DNA of 64,000 bases from Thalassomonas sp. RHCl1 (GTDB lineage Bacteria; Pseudomonadota; Gammaproteobacteria; Enterobacterales; Alteromonadaceae), in NCBI RefSeq assembly GCF_947387555.1, contig NZ_CANDNZ010000003.1, positions 558,001 to 622,000 of the forward strand. The letters are read 5' to 3'. Position 1 is the first letter of the stretch. Every line of letters starts with the position of its first letter. The translations under genes and the position numbers were made by a program. Of the stretch, positions 1 to 9,642 are shown piece by piece. The notes under the pieces are model-generated. The model searched no databases. It worked only from the letters and a program-made list of their open reading frames with translations, and was not told the origin of the DNA.

Positions 1-3000
1 GGCAGTCAGTACATACCCTACCCTGGTATCGGTTAAAATATGCTGTAATCTGGCTTCGGGATAAGCGGGATCTAACGGCACATAGGCGCCGCCGGCTTTC
101 AGTATGGCTAAGATCGCCACCACCATTTCAGTGGAGCGGTTTAAACACACGCCAATAAAGCTTTCCTGTTCAACCCCCTGTGCCAATAAATAGCGGGCCA
201 GGCGGTTGGCGCTTTCGTCCAGTTCACGGTAGCTGAGCTGGCTGTTTTGAGAGACCAGGGCAATATTATCCGGGGTTTTGCGTACCTGCTCGGCAAACAA
301 TTCATGAATGCCCCTATCGCTTGGATAATCGACGCTACTGCTGTTAATGACCTCCAGCAGATATTCGCTTTCCTGAGGCGTTAACATGGCTAAGGTATTG
401 ATCTCGGTATTAGCGCTATCTGCCAAAGTGAGCTGCGTCATCGCCGTGAGTAAGGTTTCCAGATGAGCATTAAATTGGCTGACATGTTCATGGCTGAAGA
501 TGCTGGTATCAAAGGTCCAGTGTAAGTCCACGCCGTCCCTGGTGATATCGATACTGATATCGAGATCAAATTTGGCGGTGATCCTGTCACTTGCCAGCGG
601 CGATAAACTCACCCCGTCCAGATCCAGGGTATTCTCACCACCGTTGCTGCCGGCCAGGCCATAGTCACTGTTGGTCGATAACATGATCTGGAACAGCGGC
701 GTATGGGCGGTATTGCGGCTTATATTCAGCCGCTCCACCAGTTGCTCAAACGGCACATCCTGGTTGTTTTGGGCATCAAGGTGCACTTGCCGTACATGAT
801 TGAAATAATCTTCCAGCTTGCCATGACCTGTGTCCAGACGCAGCACTAAAGTATTGACGAAGAAACCGATTAAGGGTTCAAGCTCTGCCTGCATCCGGTT
901 GGCGATCGGGGTACCGATGACAATATCCGAGCTGTTACTGTGGCGGGACAACACCAGGGCCAGGGCACTGTGCAGCAGCATAAACGGCGTTAGCTGATAA
1001 TGCTTGGCTAATGCCTGTAACTGCTGTGCTACCTCGTCCGGCAAGCGGCCAAAAACGGTATCGCCGACATGTTGTTTTTCCTTAGGTCTGGGCTTATCCA
1101 ACATCAGTGAATGCACCGGCGGCACATCATCGAGTTGTTTATCCCAGTAACTAAGCTGTGTTTCCAGTATTTCTCCCTGCAACCACTGGCGCTGCCAATG
1201 GGCATAATCCGCGTATTGAATTTCCAACGGCGCAAAAGGATCTGCTTCTTCGGCAGTGATTGCCTTATATTGGCTGACAAATTCCCGTATCAATACCTGC
1301 ATCGACCAGCCGTCGGAGGCGATATGGTGCATATTAAACAACAAAGCGCCCGTGCCCTGGTTGTTATCCAGGGCGATATAGCTGGCCCGTACCATCAGAT
1401 CTTTGGTTAAATCAAACGGCTGCTGCGTATCCGCATCGACCAAGGCCATTAACTGGCGGCGGCGCGCCGCTTCATCCAAAGCGGTTAAATCGAAACGGCT
1501 CAGGGTAAAGTTCGCTTCGGCCAGAATGTATTGTAAGGTTTCACCGCCTTGCTCAGCACTGTGATAGACACTGCGCAAGATTTCATGGCGCCTAACGATA
1601 CGTGCCAGCGCCTGCTCGGCGGCATCGGCATCGAAGTTCCCGCTCACTTCAAAGGCTACCGGCATATTATATTCGGGACTGCCCCCCTGGAGCTGGTCGA
1701 TAAAACTTAACCTTTGCTGGGCAAAAGATAACGCCATGGTCTCGTTTTCACGCGCCACGGGAACAATGGCAGGCCTTAACGCCGCCTGTGAGGCCGAAGC
1801 AATCGTTTCCGCTAATGCCTGGATATGGGCCGCTTCAAAAACCGCTTTCACCGACACTTCCACCTGCAGCTGTTTTCTAATTTCCGCCACTAAACGTACG
1901 GTCAGCAGCGAATGCCCTCCAAGGGTGAAAAAGTTGGCCCGGGTGCTGATATCGCCAGCATCCATTTTTAACAACCGGCCCCAGATTTGGGTCAGGGTTT
2001 GCTCAACTTGTGTTTGCGGCGCAACATATTCCCCCTGCAGGGCGGTATTATCCGGTGATGGCAGCGCTTTTTTATCAATTTTACCGTTGGCGGTCAGCGG
2101 CCATTGTTCAATCATCACAAAAGCCGATGGCACCATGTATTCAGGTAATGCCTGTTGCAGTGCTTGTTTTAAGCCCTCGATAAAGGGTCCCGGCTCGGAC
2201 AGGGCGGTACTATCTTCTGCCGGATTAACATAAGCCACCAGCTGTTTGTGTCTGCCGTCATCTTCGCGGGCCACTACCAGGCTGCTGACCACCTGCCCAC
2301 ACCTGGACAACTGACTTTCAATTTCTCCGAGCTCGATCCTGAAGCCCCGGATTTTCACCTGATCATCCACCCGGCCGATAAACTCTATATTCCCGTCTAC
2401 AAGGTAGCGTACCAGGTCGCCACTTTTGTACAGGCGGTCATTAGCGTCATCGCTAAAGGGGTTGGTGATAAAGCAGTCCTGTGTCAGCTGCTGCTGGTTT
2501 AAATATCCCCGGGCAACGCCTTCGCCGCCGATATAAAGTTCGCCTGCAACGCCAAAAGGTGCAAGCTGCTTATTGTTATCAAGAATATAAAAACGGGTAT
2601 TGGCCACCGGACGCCCGATGTTTGACGTCTCCTTCAACAGGGTAAAACTGCTGTTGATGGTGGTTTCCGTCGGTCCGTAGGCATTTGCCACGGCGCGCCC
2701 ATGTTTTAAGCCATAATCTTTTAAAGCGGCAAACACCGAAGGCGTTAACAAATCACCGCTGGAAATCAGCGCCGGCGGGTTTGGCAATTCCAGTTTGACG
2801 ATTTCATCGACCATTTGCGGGGTCGCATTATAGACATCCACCTGATGCTTAGCGATAACCTGGCTGATAAGCTGTGGATCTGTGGTTTCCTCCTCCGACA
2901 AAATCACCATCTTGCCGCCGTTAAGCAGTACCAGCAGGCCTTTTATCGAAGCATCAAACGCAAAAGAAGCGCCGGAAAGCCAGGTAAGATCTTGTGCCTG

Positions 3001-6000
3001 TGCCATGGCTTCCATTTGCTCAAATAAGACCTGATGAAAGGCCAGGATGTTACTGTGCTCCACCATCACCCCTTTAGGCTGGCCGGTCGAGCCCGAGGTA
3101 TAGATCACATAAGCCAGTTGTGACGCACTCACTGTTTGTTGAGGGTTTTCTGCCGGTGCTGTGGCAAGAGAATCCCGGGTATTGGCATCATCAATGACCA
3201 TTAACGCCGTATTATCTTCATCACTGAAACGATCAGCAAGGCTTTGCTCTGTGATCAACACCTGCACTTGGGTATCGTCCAGCATGTAGCGGATCCGCCC
3301 CTCTGGGTAATTGCTGTCAAGCGGCACATAAGCGCCGCCGGCTTTGAGTATCGCCAGGATAGCCACCACCATCTCCATAGAGCGGTTAAGATATAGACCC
3401 ACTAAAGTTTCCGCGCCTACCCCCTGCGCCATCAAATGGTGGGCCAAACGGTTGGCTTTTTCATTCAGTTCACGGTAGCTAAGTTTGTCATCACCAAAAA
3501 CCAGCGCAGTATTATCCGGGATTTTGGCGGCCTGTGCGGCAAACAATTCATGAATGCGCTTATCTTGCGGATATGCTAATTCAGTGTTATTGAGGCCATA
3601 AAGCAGGTGCTCGCTCTCCTGCGGTGATAACATGACCAGGCTGGTAAGCGCTGTGTTTGCTGCCGGTGACTTTTTCCCTGCCAGCTGCGCCATGGCCGTT
3701 AACAAGGTTTGCAGGTGTTCGTTAAACTGATTGATATGCTCGGCACTAAAGATGCCGGTATCAAAGGTCCAGTTTAAATCCAGCCCTTGTTCCGTGATAT
3801 TCATGCCGATATTAAGATCAAACTTGGCAGTGATGGCATCACTGGAAAGCGGCGTGAGCGTTACTCCGGCTAAATCCAGTGAATTGTCCGCATCTCCTAA
3901 ACCGAAATCGTCATTGGTGGATAACATGATCTGGAACAGTGGCGTATGGGCGGTGCTGCGTGGGATATTTAACCTGTCTACCAATTGCTCGAACGGTACA
4001 TCCTGGTTGTTTTGGGCATCAAGGTGTACCTGGCGCACATGATGTAAATAATCCTCAAGGGTGTCATGGCCGGTATCGACACGTAACACCAGGCTGTTGA
4101 CGAAGAAGCCGATAAGCCCCTCAAGTTCTGCCTGCATCCGGTTGGCAACCGGCGTACCGATCACAATATCCGAGCTGTTGCTGTGGCGCGATAGCACTAA
4201 GGCCAGCGCACTGTGCAGCAGCATAAAGGGGGTTAACTGATACTGCGAAGCCAGGGCCTGCAACTGCCCGGCAATTTCCGGAGATAACCGGCCGCTGATA
4301 ATATCTCCCCGGTATTGTTTGACCTCGGGTCTGGGTTTATCCAGCGTTAAGGCATGTACCGGCGGCACATCCGCCAATTGCTTGTCCCAATAGTTGAGTT
4401 GCGCTTCGAGCACTTCATCCTGCAACCATTCCTGCTGCCAATGGGCATAATCCGCGTATTGGATACTCAAAGGAGCCAAAGGACTGGCCTGGTTGGATGT
4501 GAATGCCCGATACAGGGTAACAAATTCCCGGATCAGGACTTCCATCGACCAGCCGTCGGAGGCGATATGGTGCATATTAAAGAGCAAGGCGCCGGTGCCA
4601 AGATCTTTGTCTAAGGTGACAAAACTGGCCCGTACCATTAAATCTTGTGTTAAATCAAAAGGCTGCTGCATATCGGCATCAATTAATGCCATTAACTGCG
4701 ATCGGCGCTCCTCATCATCAAAAGCGGATAAATCATGTCGGGTGAGGGCAAAAGCCGTCCCGGGCAGGATTTTTTGCAGCGTTTGTTCATCATCTTCCAG
4801 ATAGACAGTGCGCAGTACCTCATGACGTTCGATAATAGTGGTCATCGCCTGTTCGGCGGCATGACTGTCAAAATCGCCGCTGACCTCAAAGGCCAGTGGC
4901 ATATTATACTCGGCGCTGCCACCTTGAAGCTGATCGATAAACCATAACCTTTGCTGGGCAAAAGATAACGGCATCACATCGCTTTCCCGCGGCACCGCCT
5001 GTACCTCACGGCGCAGCACGCCTTGTGAGCCCTGTTCGATGATCTTTGCCAGGCCTTTAATGGTGGCGCTATCAAACACGGCTTTCACCGGTATTTCCAC
5101 CTGCAGCTGTTTGCGGATCTCCGCCACTAAACGTACCGTCAGCAGTGAGTGTCCCCCGAGGGTAAAGAAGTCGGCATTGGTGCTGATTTCTTCCGCTTCC
5201 AGTTTTAATAACTGGCCCCAAATCCGGCTCAGGACGGTTTCGGTTTCCGTTTGCGGGGCAATATATTCTCCCTGCAAGACACTGGCATCGGGAGAAGGCA
5301 GGGCTTTTTTATCGATTTTGCCATTGGCGGTCAGCGGCCACTCTGCCATAAAGACAAAGGCCGACGGCACCATATAATCGGGCAAAGCGCTTTTTAAGCC
5401 CTGCTTTAATGTTTCGCTCAGTGCAAGTTGTTCATCTGCGCTGAGCTCGCTGTTTTGTGCTTTGACATAGGCCACTAACTGTTTTTGACCCGTTGCCCCT
5501 TCCCGGGCAACCACCTGGCAGCTGTCGACTTGCTGATCAAGGGCTAACTGGTTTTCAATTTCCCCCAGCTCGACCCGGAAGCCGCGGATCTTGATCTGAT
5601 CATCGATACGGCCCAGGCACACCAGGTTGCCGTCGGGTAACCAACGCACCAGATCGCCGGTGCGGTAGGCGTATTCACTGCTGCGCTCGCCAAGCTCAAA
5701 GGTGTTGGCAATAAACTGCCTGCTGGTGAGGTCCGGGCGATTTAAATAACCCAGGGTGACACCGGCGCCGGTGATCAACAACTCGCCGGTTGCACCGAGA
5801 GGCGCCAGGTCGCCTTCTTTAGAGACTACATAAAACTTAGTATTATCAATGGGTTTTCCGACTAAAATACTGTTTTCATCGGCTTCTACTTTATGGACAC
5901 TGGACCAGACGGTGGTTTCGGTCGGGCCGTACATATTCCAGAGTTCGATATTGGCATTACTGAGTAATTGTTTGGCCAGGCTCAGGCTCAGGGCTTCACC

Positions 6001-8469
6001 GCCACATAATATCTTGATGTGCGAATCCGGCTGCCAGTTGCTGTCAACCAGCATACGCCAGGTGGCCGGTGTCCCCTGAATAATATTGATGTTGTGCTTT
6101 TTGATTAACGCCATCAGCTGGTCCGCATCCGAAGTGGCGTCTTTAGAAGCCACCACTAAGCGGGCGCCGCATACTAAAGGCAAGAACAGCTCCAGACAGT
6201 GAATATCAAATGAAGTCGAGGTGATCGCCAGTAAGCTGTCATCCGCACTTAATCCCGGCTTTTCCTTCATGGCAAACAGGAAGTTGACCAGATTGGCATG
6301 CTCCACCAATACCCCTTTAGGGTTGCCGGTAGAGCCAGAGGTATAAATCACATAAGCCAGGCGACGTTCTCCCGGGGAATTTAAGAGGTTTTCACCTGAA
6401 AACTCGCTGCACAGCGCCTGGATATGATCAAGTTTAATGGTCTGGATGGCTTCTTCAGTGCTTATTTCTTCAGTAATGCTTTCTATGGCTAAATGTGATT
6501 GTGTGACCAAGTGTTTAATGCCGGTATCCCGGAGAATATATTGCAACCGGGCCTTGGGATAGCTGGGATCAAGCGGTACATAAGCCGCCCCGGCTTTGAG
6601 AATAGCCAGTATGCTGATCACCATCTCCGCCGAGCGGTCAACACTGACTCCCACCAGGGTTTCCGTATTCACCCCTTGCGCCTGCAGGTAACGGGCTAAC
6701 CGGTTGGCGCGGGTATTCACTTCCCGGTAGCTCAGTTGTTGCTCTTTAAAAAATAAAGCGGCTTTATCCGGGGTCTGCTCAACCTGGCGTTCAAATAATT
6801 CATGTGCCAGCGCTTCCTGAGTCCGGATGACTTTAGGGCCCCGGGCAAAGGTCTGTAGGGTATCAAGTTCTTGTTGCGGCAATACGCCGCTTAACTCCCT
6901 GAGTTCGGGATCGGCAGATGTGGGTATGCCTGCCAGTGACGTTAACACCATCAACAGGTGCTCATTAAGCTGGCCGATATGCTCGCCGGTGAAAATACTG
7001 TTATCGTAAGTCCAGTCTAGCCCCACGCCCTGATCGCTGATATTAATGCCGATCTCCAAATCAAACTTAGCAGCAATTTTATCACTGGCTAATGGCGCAA
7101 GCGACACCCCGGCTAAATCCAGGCTGTTACCGCCGGATTTATCCCCCAGGCCAAAATCATTATTGGTGGACAACATGATCTGGAACAGCGGGGAGTGGCT
7201 GTTGTTACGGGGAATTTTTAAGCGTTCGATTAACTGTTCAAAGGGCACATCCTGATTATCTTGTCCGTCTAAATGTACCTGGCGTACATGGGCAAGATAA
7301 TCTTTAAGGCGCTGATGCCCGGTATCCAGCCGCAGCACCAGGGTATTAACGAAGAAGCCGATTAACGGCTCAAGCTCCGCCTGCATCCGGTTCGCCACCG
7401 GGGTGCCGATAATAATGTCCTTGCTGTTGCTGTGACGTGACAACACCAGCGCCAGGGCGCCGTGCAGCAACATAAAGGGGGTTAACTGATAGTGGGAAGC
7501 CAGCATCTTAAGCTGCCTTGCCACCCCGGCAGACAACTGTCCGGAGACACTGCCGCCGCTGTATTGCTTGATTTCGGGTCTGGGCTTATCCAGAAGCAGG
7601 GAATGCGCCGGCGGCGCATCCGCCAGCTGCTTATCCCAATAACCCAGTTGCTTTTCCAGCACCTCTCCCTGCAACCATGCTCTTTGCCAGTGGGCATAAT
7701 CGGCATACTGAATTTCCAGAGGTGGCAGCGATGCTGTCTTGCCTTGACTAATCGACTGATATAAGGTCAAAAATTCACGAATTAATACTTCCATCGACCA
7801 ACCGTCGGAAGCGATATGATGCATATTAAATAATAACGCCCCCCTGGGCTGGCGCTGCTGTTTCTTATCGCCTTTATCCAAAACAACAAAACTGGCACGA
7901 ATCATTAAATCTTCTTTTAAAACAAATGATTGCTGCGTATCAGCATCGATGAGTGCCGTTAACTTTTGCTGTTGCGCGACAGGTTCAAGCGCCGACAGAT
8001 CATGCAGAGTAAGGGTAAAGTTATGATCTGTTATCAAGTGCAAACCGGGCTGGTCATCATCTTCAATATAAACCGTACGTAAAACTTCATGTCGTTCAAT
8101 GATCGCCGACAGCGCCTGCTCGGCAGTTTTAGGGTCAAACTCCCCCTTCACTTCAAATGCCAGCGGCATATTATATTCTTCGCTGCTTCCCTGGAGTTGG
8201 TCGATAAACCATAACCTCTGCTGGGCAAAGGAGAGGGCTTTTTTATCATTTCCGGCGGGAACGATTTTAGTTTTTGCAGATTTTAAAACATCTTTTTCCT
8301 GGGTTTGGTGCAGATATTCAATAATCTTATCGAGATTATTTTTAATCAACTGAGTATATTCGGGCGTTAAACCTCCCTTTAATGCTCTTGCCTTTAACTT
8401 TCCTTTCTGCAAATAGACTTCAATGCCTTGTTCAGCCAATTGCTGAACCAGGATCTTTGTTTCATTCAT
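1..8469 (-). CDS. Three-module NRPS, C-terminus beyond window
   Basis: This peptide synthetase reads off the left edge; 2823 codons are visible. The start at 8469 aligns residue for residue with the start of the NRPS at 9643-20325. Order: TubC-type docking domain (1-60), C (HHIASDG near 216), A (from about 556), T (LGGHSLL near 1106), C (HH near 1300), A (from about 1641), T (near 2185), C (HH near 2381), A (from about 2721, cut). Module 1 has the A-domain code DILQLGMVW, close to the published Gly code DILQLGLIWK. Module 2 reads DAKNISAIN, with no clear match. It is a collinear paralogue of the 3560-residue NRPS with a different first A domain. A third T domain and a thioesterase probably follow outside the window. 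The gene that once preceded it is now a remnant, so it may need its own promoter. Confidence 0.95.
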   Translation of the reverse strand, partial: MNETKILVQQLAEQGIEVYLQKGKLKARALKGGLTPEYTQLIKNNLDKIIEYLHQTQEKDVLKSAKTKIVPAGNDKKALSFAQQRLWFIDQLQGSSEEYNMPLAFEVKGEFDPKTAEQALSAIIERHEVLRTVYIEDDDQPGLHLITDHNFTLTLHDLSALEPVAQQQKLTALIDADTQQSFVLKEDLMIRASFVVLDKGDKKQQRQPRGALLFNMHHIASDGWSMEVLIREFLTLYQSISQGKTASLPPLEIQYADYAHWQRAWLQGEVLEKQLGYWDKQLADAPPAHSLLLDKPRPEIKQYSGGSVSGQLSAGVARQLKMLASHYQLTPFMLLHGALALVLSRHSNSKDIIIGTPVANRMQAELEPLIGFFVNTLVLRLDTGHQRLKDYLAHVRQVHLDGQDNQDVPFEQLIERLKIPRNNSHSPLFQIMLSTNNDFGLGDKSGGNSLDLAGVSLAPLASDKIAAKFDLEIGINISDQGVGLDWTYDNSIFTGEHIGQLNEHLLMVLTSLAGIPTSADPELRELSGVLPQQELDTLQTFARGPKVIRTQEALAHELFERQVEQTPDKAALFFKEQQLSYREVNTRANRLARYLQAQGVNTETLVGVSVDRSAEMVISILAILKAGAAYVPLDPSYPKARLQYILRDTGIKHLVTQSHLAIESITEEISTEEAIQTIKLDHIQALCSEFSGENLLNSPGERRLAYVIYTSGSTGNPKGVLVEHANLVNFLFAMKEKPGLSADDSLLAITSTSFDIHCLELFLPLVCGARLVVASKDATSDADQLMALIKKHNINIIQGTPATWRMLVDSNWQPDSHIKILCGGEALSLSLAKQLLSNANIELWNMYGPTETTVWSSVHKVEADENSILVGKPIDNTKFYVVSKEGDLAPLGATGELLITGAGVTLGYLNRPDLTSRQFIANTFELGERSSEYAYRTGDLVRWLPDGNLVCLGRIDDQIKIRGFRVELGEIENQLALDQQVDSCQVVAREGATGQKQLVAYVKAQNSELSADEQLALSETLKQGLKSALPDYMVPSAFVFMAEWPLTANGKIDKKALPSPDASVLQGEYIAPQTETETVLSRIWGQLLKLEAEEISTNADFFTLGGHSLLTVRLVAEIRKQLQVEIPVKAVFDSATIKGLAKIIEQGSQGVLRREVQAVPRESDVMPLSFAQQRLWFIDQLQGGSAEYNMPLAFEVSGDFDSHAAEQAMTTIIERHEVLRTVYLEDDEQTLQKILPGTAFALTRHDLSAFDDEERRSQLMALIDADMQQPFDLTQDLMVRASFVTLDKDLGTGALLFNMHHIASDGWSMEVLIREFVTLYRAFTSNQASPLAPLSIQYADYAHWQQEWLQDEVLEAQLNYWDKQLADVPPVHALTLDKPRPEVKQYRGDIISGRLSPEIAGQLQALASQYQLTPFMLLHSALALVLSRHSNSSDIVIGTPVANRMQAELEGLIGFFVNSLVLRVDTGHDTLEDYLHHVRQVHLDAQNNQDVPFEQLVDRLNIPRSTAHTPLFQIMLSTNDDFGLGDADNSLDLAGVTLTPLSSDAITAKFDLNIGMNITEQGLDLNWTFDTGIFSAEHINQFNEHLQTLLTAMAQLAGKKSPAANTALTSLVMLSPQESEHLLYGLNNTELAYPQDKRIHELFAAQAAKIPDNTALVFGDDKLSYRELNEKANRLAHHLMAQGVGAETLVGLYLNRSMEMVVAILAILKAGGAYVPLDSNYPEGRIRYMLDDTQVQVLITEQSLADRFSDEDNTALMVIDDANTRDSLATAPAENPQQTVSASQLAYVIYTSGSTGQPKGVMVEHSNILAFHQVLFEQMEAMAQAQDLTWLSGASFAFDASIKGLLVLLNGGKMVILSEEETTDPQLISQVIAKHQVDVYNATPQMVDEIVKLELPNPPALISSGDLLTPSVFAALKDYGLKHGRAVANAYGPTETTINSSFTLLKETSNIGRPVANTRFYILDNNKQLAPFGVAGELYIGGEGVARGYLNQQQLTQDCFITNPFSDDANDRLYKSGDLVRYLVDGNIEFIGRVDDQVKIRGFRIELGEIESQLSRCGQVVSSLVVAREDDGRHKQLVAYVNPAEDSTALSEPGPFIEGLKQALQQALPEYMVPSAFVMIEQWPLTANGKIDKKALPSPDNTALQGEYVAPQTQVEQTLTQIWGRLLKMDAGDISTRANFFTLGGHSLLTVRLVAEIRKQLQVEVSVKAVFEAAHIQALAETIASASQAALRPAIVPVARENETMALSFAQQRLSFIDQLQGGSPEYNMPVAFEVSGNFDADAAEQALARIVRRHEILRSVYHSAEQGGETLQYILAEANFTLSRFDLTALDEAARRRQLMALVDADTQQPFDLTKDLMVRASYIALDNNQGTGALLFNMHHIASDGWSMQVLIREFVSQYKAITAEEADPFAPLEIQYADYAHWQRQWLQGEILETQLSYWDKQLDDVPPVHSLMLDKPRPKEKQHVGDTVFGRLPDEVAQQLQALAKHYQLTPFMLLHSALALVLSRHSNSSDIVIGTPIANRMQAELEPLIGFFVNTLVLRLDTGHGKLEDYFNHVRQVHLDAQNNQDVPFEQLVERLNISRNTAHTPLFQIMLSTNSDYGLAGSNGGENTLDLDGVSLSPLASDRITAKFDLDISIDITRDGVDLHWTFDTSIFSHEHVSQFNAHLETLLTAMTQLTLADSANTEINTLAMLTPQESEYLLEVINSSSVDYPSDRGIHELFAEQVRKTPDNIALVSQNSQLSYRELDESANRLARYLLAQGVEQESFIGVCLNRSTEMVVAILAILKAGGAYVPLDPAYPEARLQHILTDTRVGYVLTA

Positions 8470-9590
8470 TTAAAACTCAACCTCATCAAGAAGTTCACTT
8501 TTAACTGAATCCAGAGCGCGCTTAAGCAAACTTTTGCTATTGATTGATGCCGCGCTTTATATCTGAAAATTCAAACCGTTTTTTAACATTAACTTCCACC
8601 CCGAACCGGGTTTAAATTAACGCTTTCAATCTGGTAACTAAAAGTGAATGCCCCCCAAATTCAAAGAAATTGGCGGTTATGCTTATTTTTATCCGCATCC
8701 GGCTTTAATAGCGAAGCTCAGAGCTGCCAGGGGTTTATCCATATCTGTCCCTGGTACGGCATACCCGGTTTCAGTAATACTGCTTAAAGACCGGATAATG
8801 CCATTTGCTCCATCTTGCCATTTGCCGTTAACGACCATTCATCGACAATCCAAAAACACCCGATACTAAGTGTTCAAACAAGACTCACGCAAAAGAAACG
8901 GTTAACCACACGGCAAACGCGTTTGCTTTCATTTTTGTTCTCATGCGTGAGATCCCCTTTAACATCAACGATAAATTTTATCATCGCAGCCTTCTCCCCT
9001 GGCAAGAGCCACGGCAAAATACACCATTTGACAGAAAACAAACGGATATTGGATTTCTGTCGCTTAATGCTAAAACGGCGCACTTTGACCTGGCTATCCG
9101 GCCGGCAGACGCTAGATTACCATCGCTGAAATAACAAACCTGATCACAAGTTTAATACCGGCGGTCATTGTCGTTATCACTAAAAATACAGGCAATAAAA
9201 CTTGCCTGTATTGCCTGCTCCTGATGAAAACAGCCGCAGACAACCCTGCACCACGGGTGAAAGCTCCCTATTGCCTAAGATATAGGACCAGAGATTTGTC
9301 TCACACAGATGTGCTGGTGTTTTGGATCATTTTACCTATTGGTATATTCGGCCTGAGTGTAACATCATAATTAACATAGTAACAAGTAGTATTTTTTCGA
9401 ACCATGACCGTTAACTATATAAATCCCGGCGGTTTTCTTTAGCGCCAGCTTGATTTCAGCTGTATTGAACGCGTAGCCAACCGCCAGCAGAGATTTGAAA
9501 ATGCCGGCCACCGGCATGCTTTCTTTTGATAAAGCACGCCTAAAAAACAAACAAGCCGATAACGATGTCCGGCAATGCGCCTCTGCGGAC
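8470..9590 (-). pseudogene. Decayed 3' end of an NRPS gene (A and T domains)
   Basis: This gap is a degraded copy of the 3' end of the NRPS at 20326-27270. Bases 8470-8700 match 20326-20560 closely and still read the C-terminal tail SELLDEVEF and a stop directly against the next start codon. Further up, recognisable pieces are a T-domain motif decayed from LGGHS to FGGHS, the A10 region near 8830, and A-domain fragments such as GIYIVNGHG for GICVINGYG near 9430. An extra base near the DKISITANF-equivalent site breaks the frame, and other indels are present. Only about 370 codons' worth remains, from roughly core A4/A5 to the end; the rest of the gene has been lost. The order suggests an earlier tandem duplication of a two-gene block (2314-like plus 3560-like) followed by loss of one gene. 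Confidence 0.88.
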
Positions 9591-9618
9591 AACCTTCCGG
9601 CTAAGCCGGGAGGTTGTC
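9588..9618 (-). terminator. Strong hairpin after the TE-containing NRPS
   Basis: A 14-bp stem (left arm 9588-9601 GACAACCTTCCGGC, loop TAA, right arm 9605-9618) has one G-T pair. It lies 25 bases beyond the stop codon of the NRPS at 9643. No T-run follows on either strand, so intrinsic termination is likely but not certain. It also marks the junction with the NRPS remnant. Confidence 0.6.
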
Positions 9619-9642
9619 GCTTCCGACAAAGTTAACGCCTGC

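Noticed and set aside
9371-9592. 73-codon minus-strand ORF as a separate gene
   Set aside because: Its translation (SLLAV..., GIYIVNGHG) is a decayed A-domain segment, part of the NRPS remnant.
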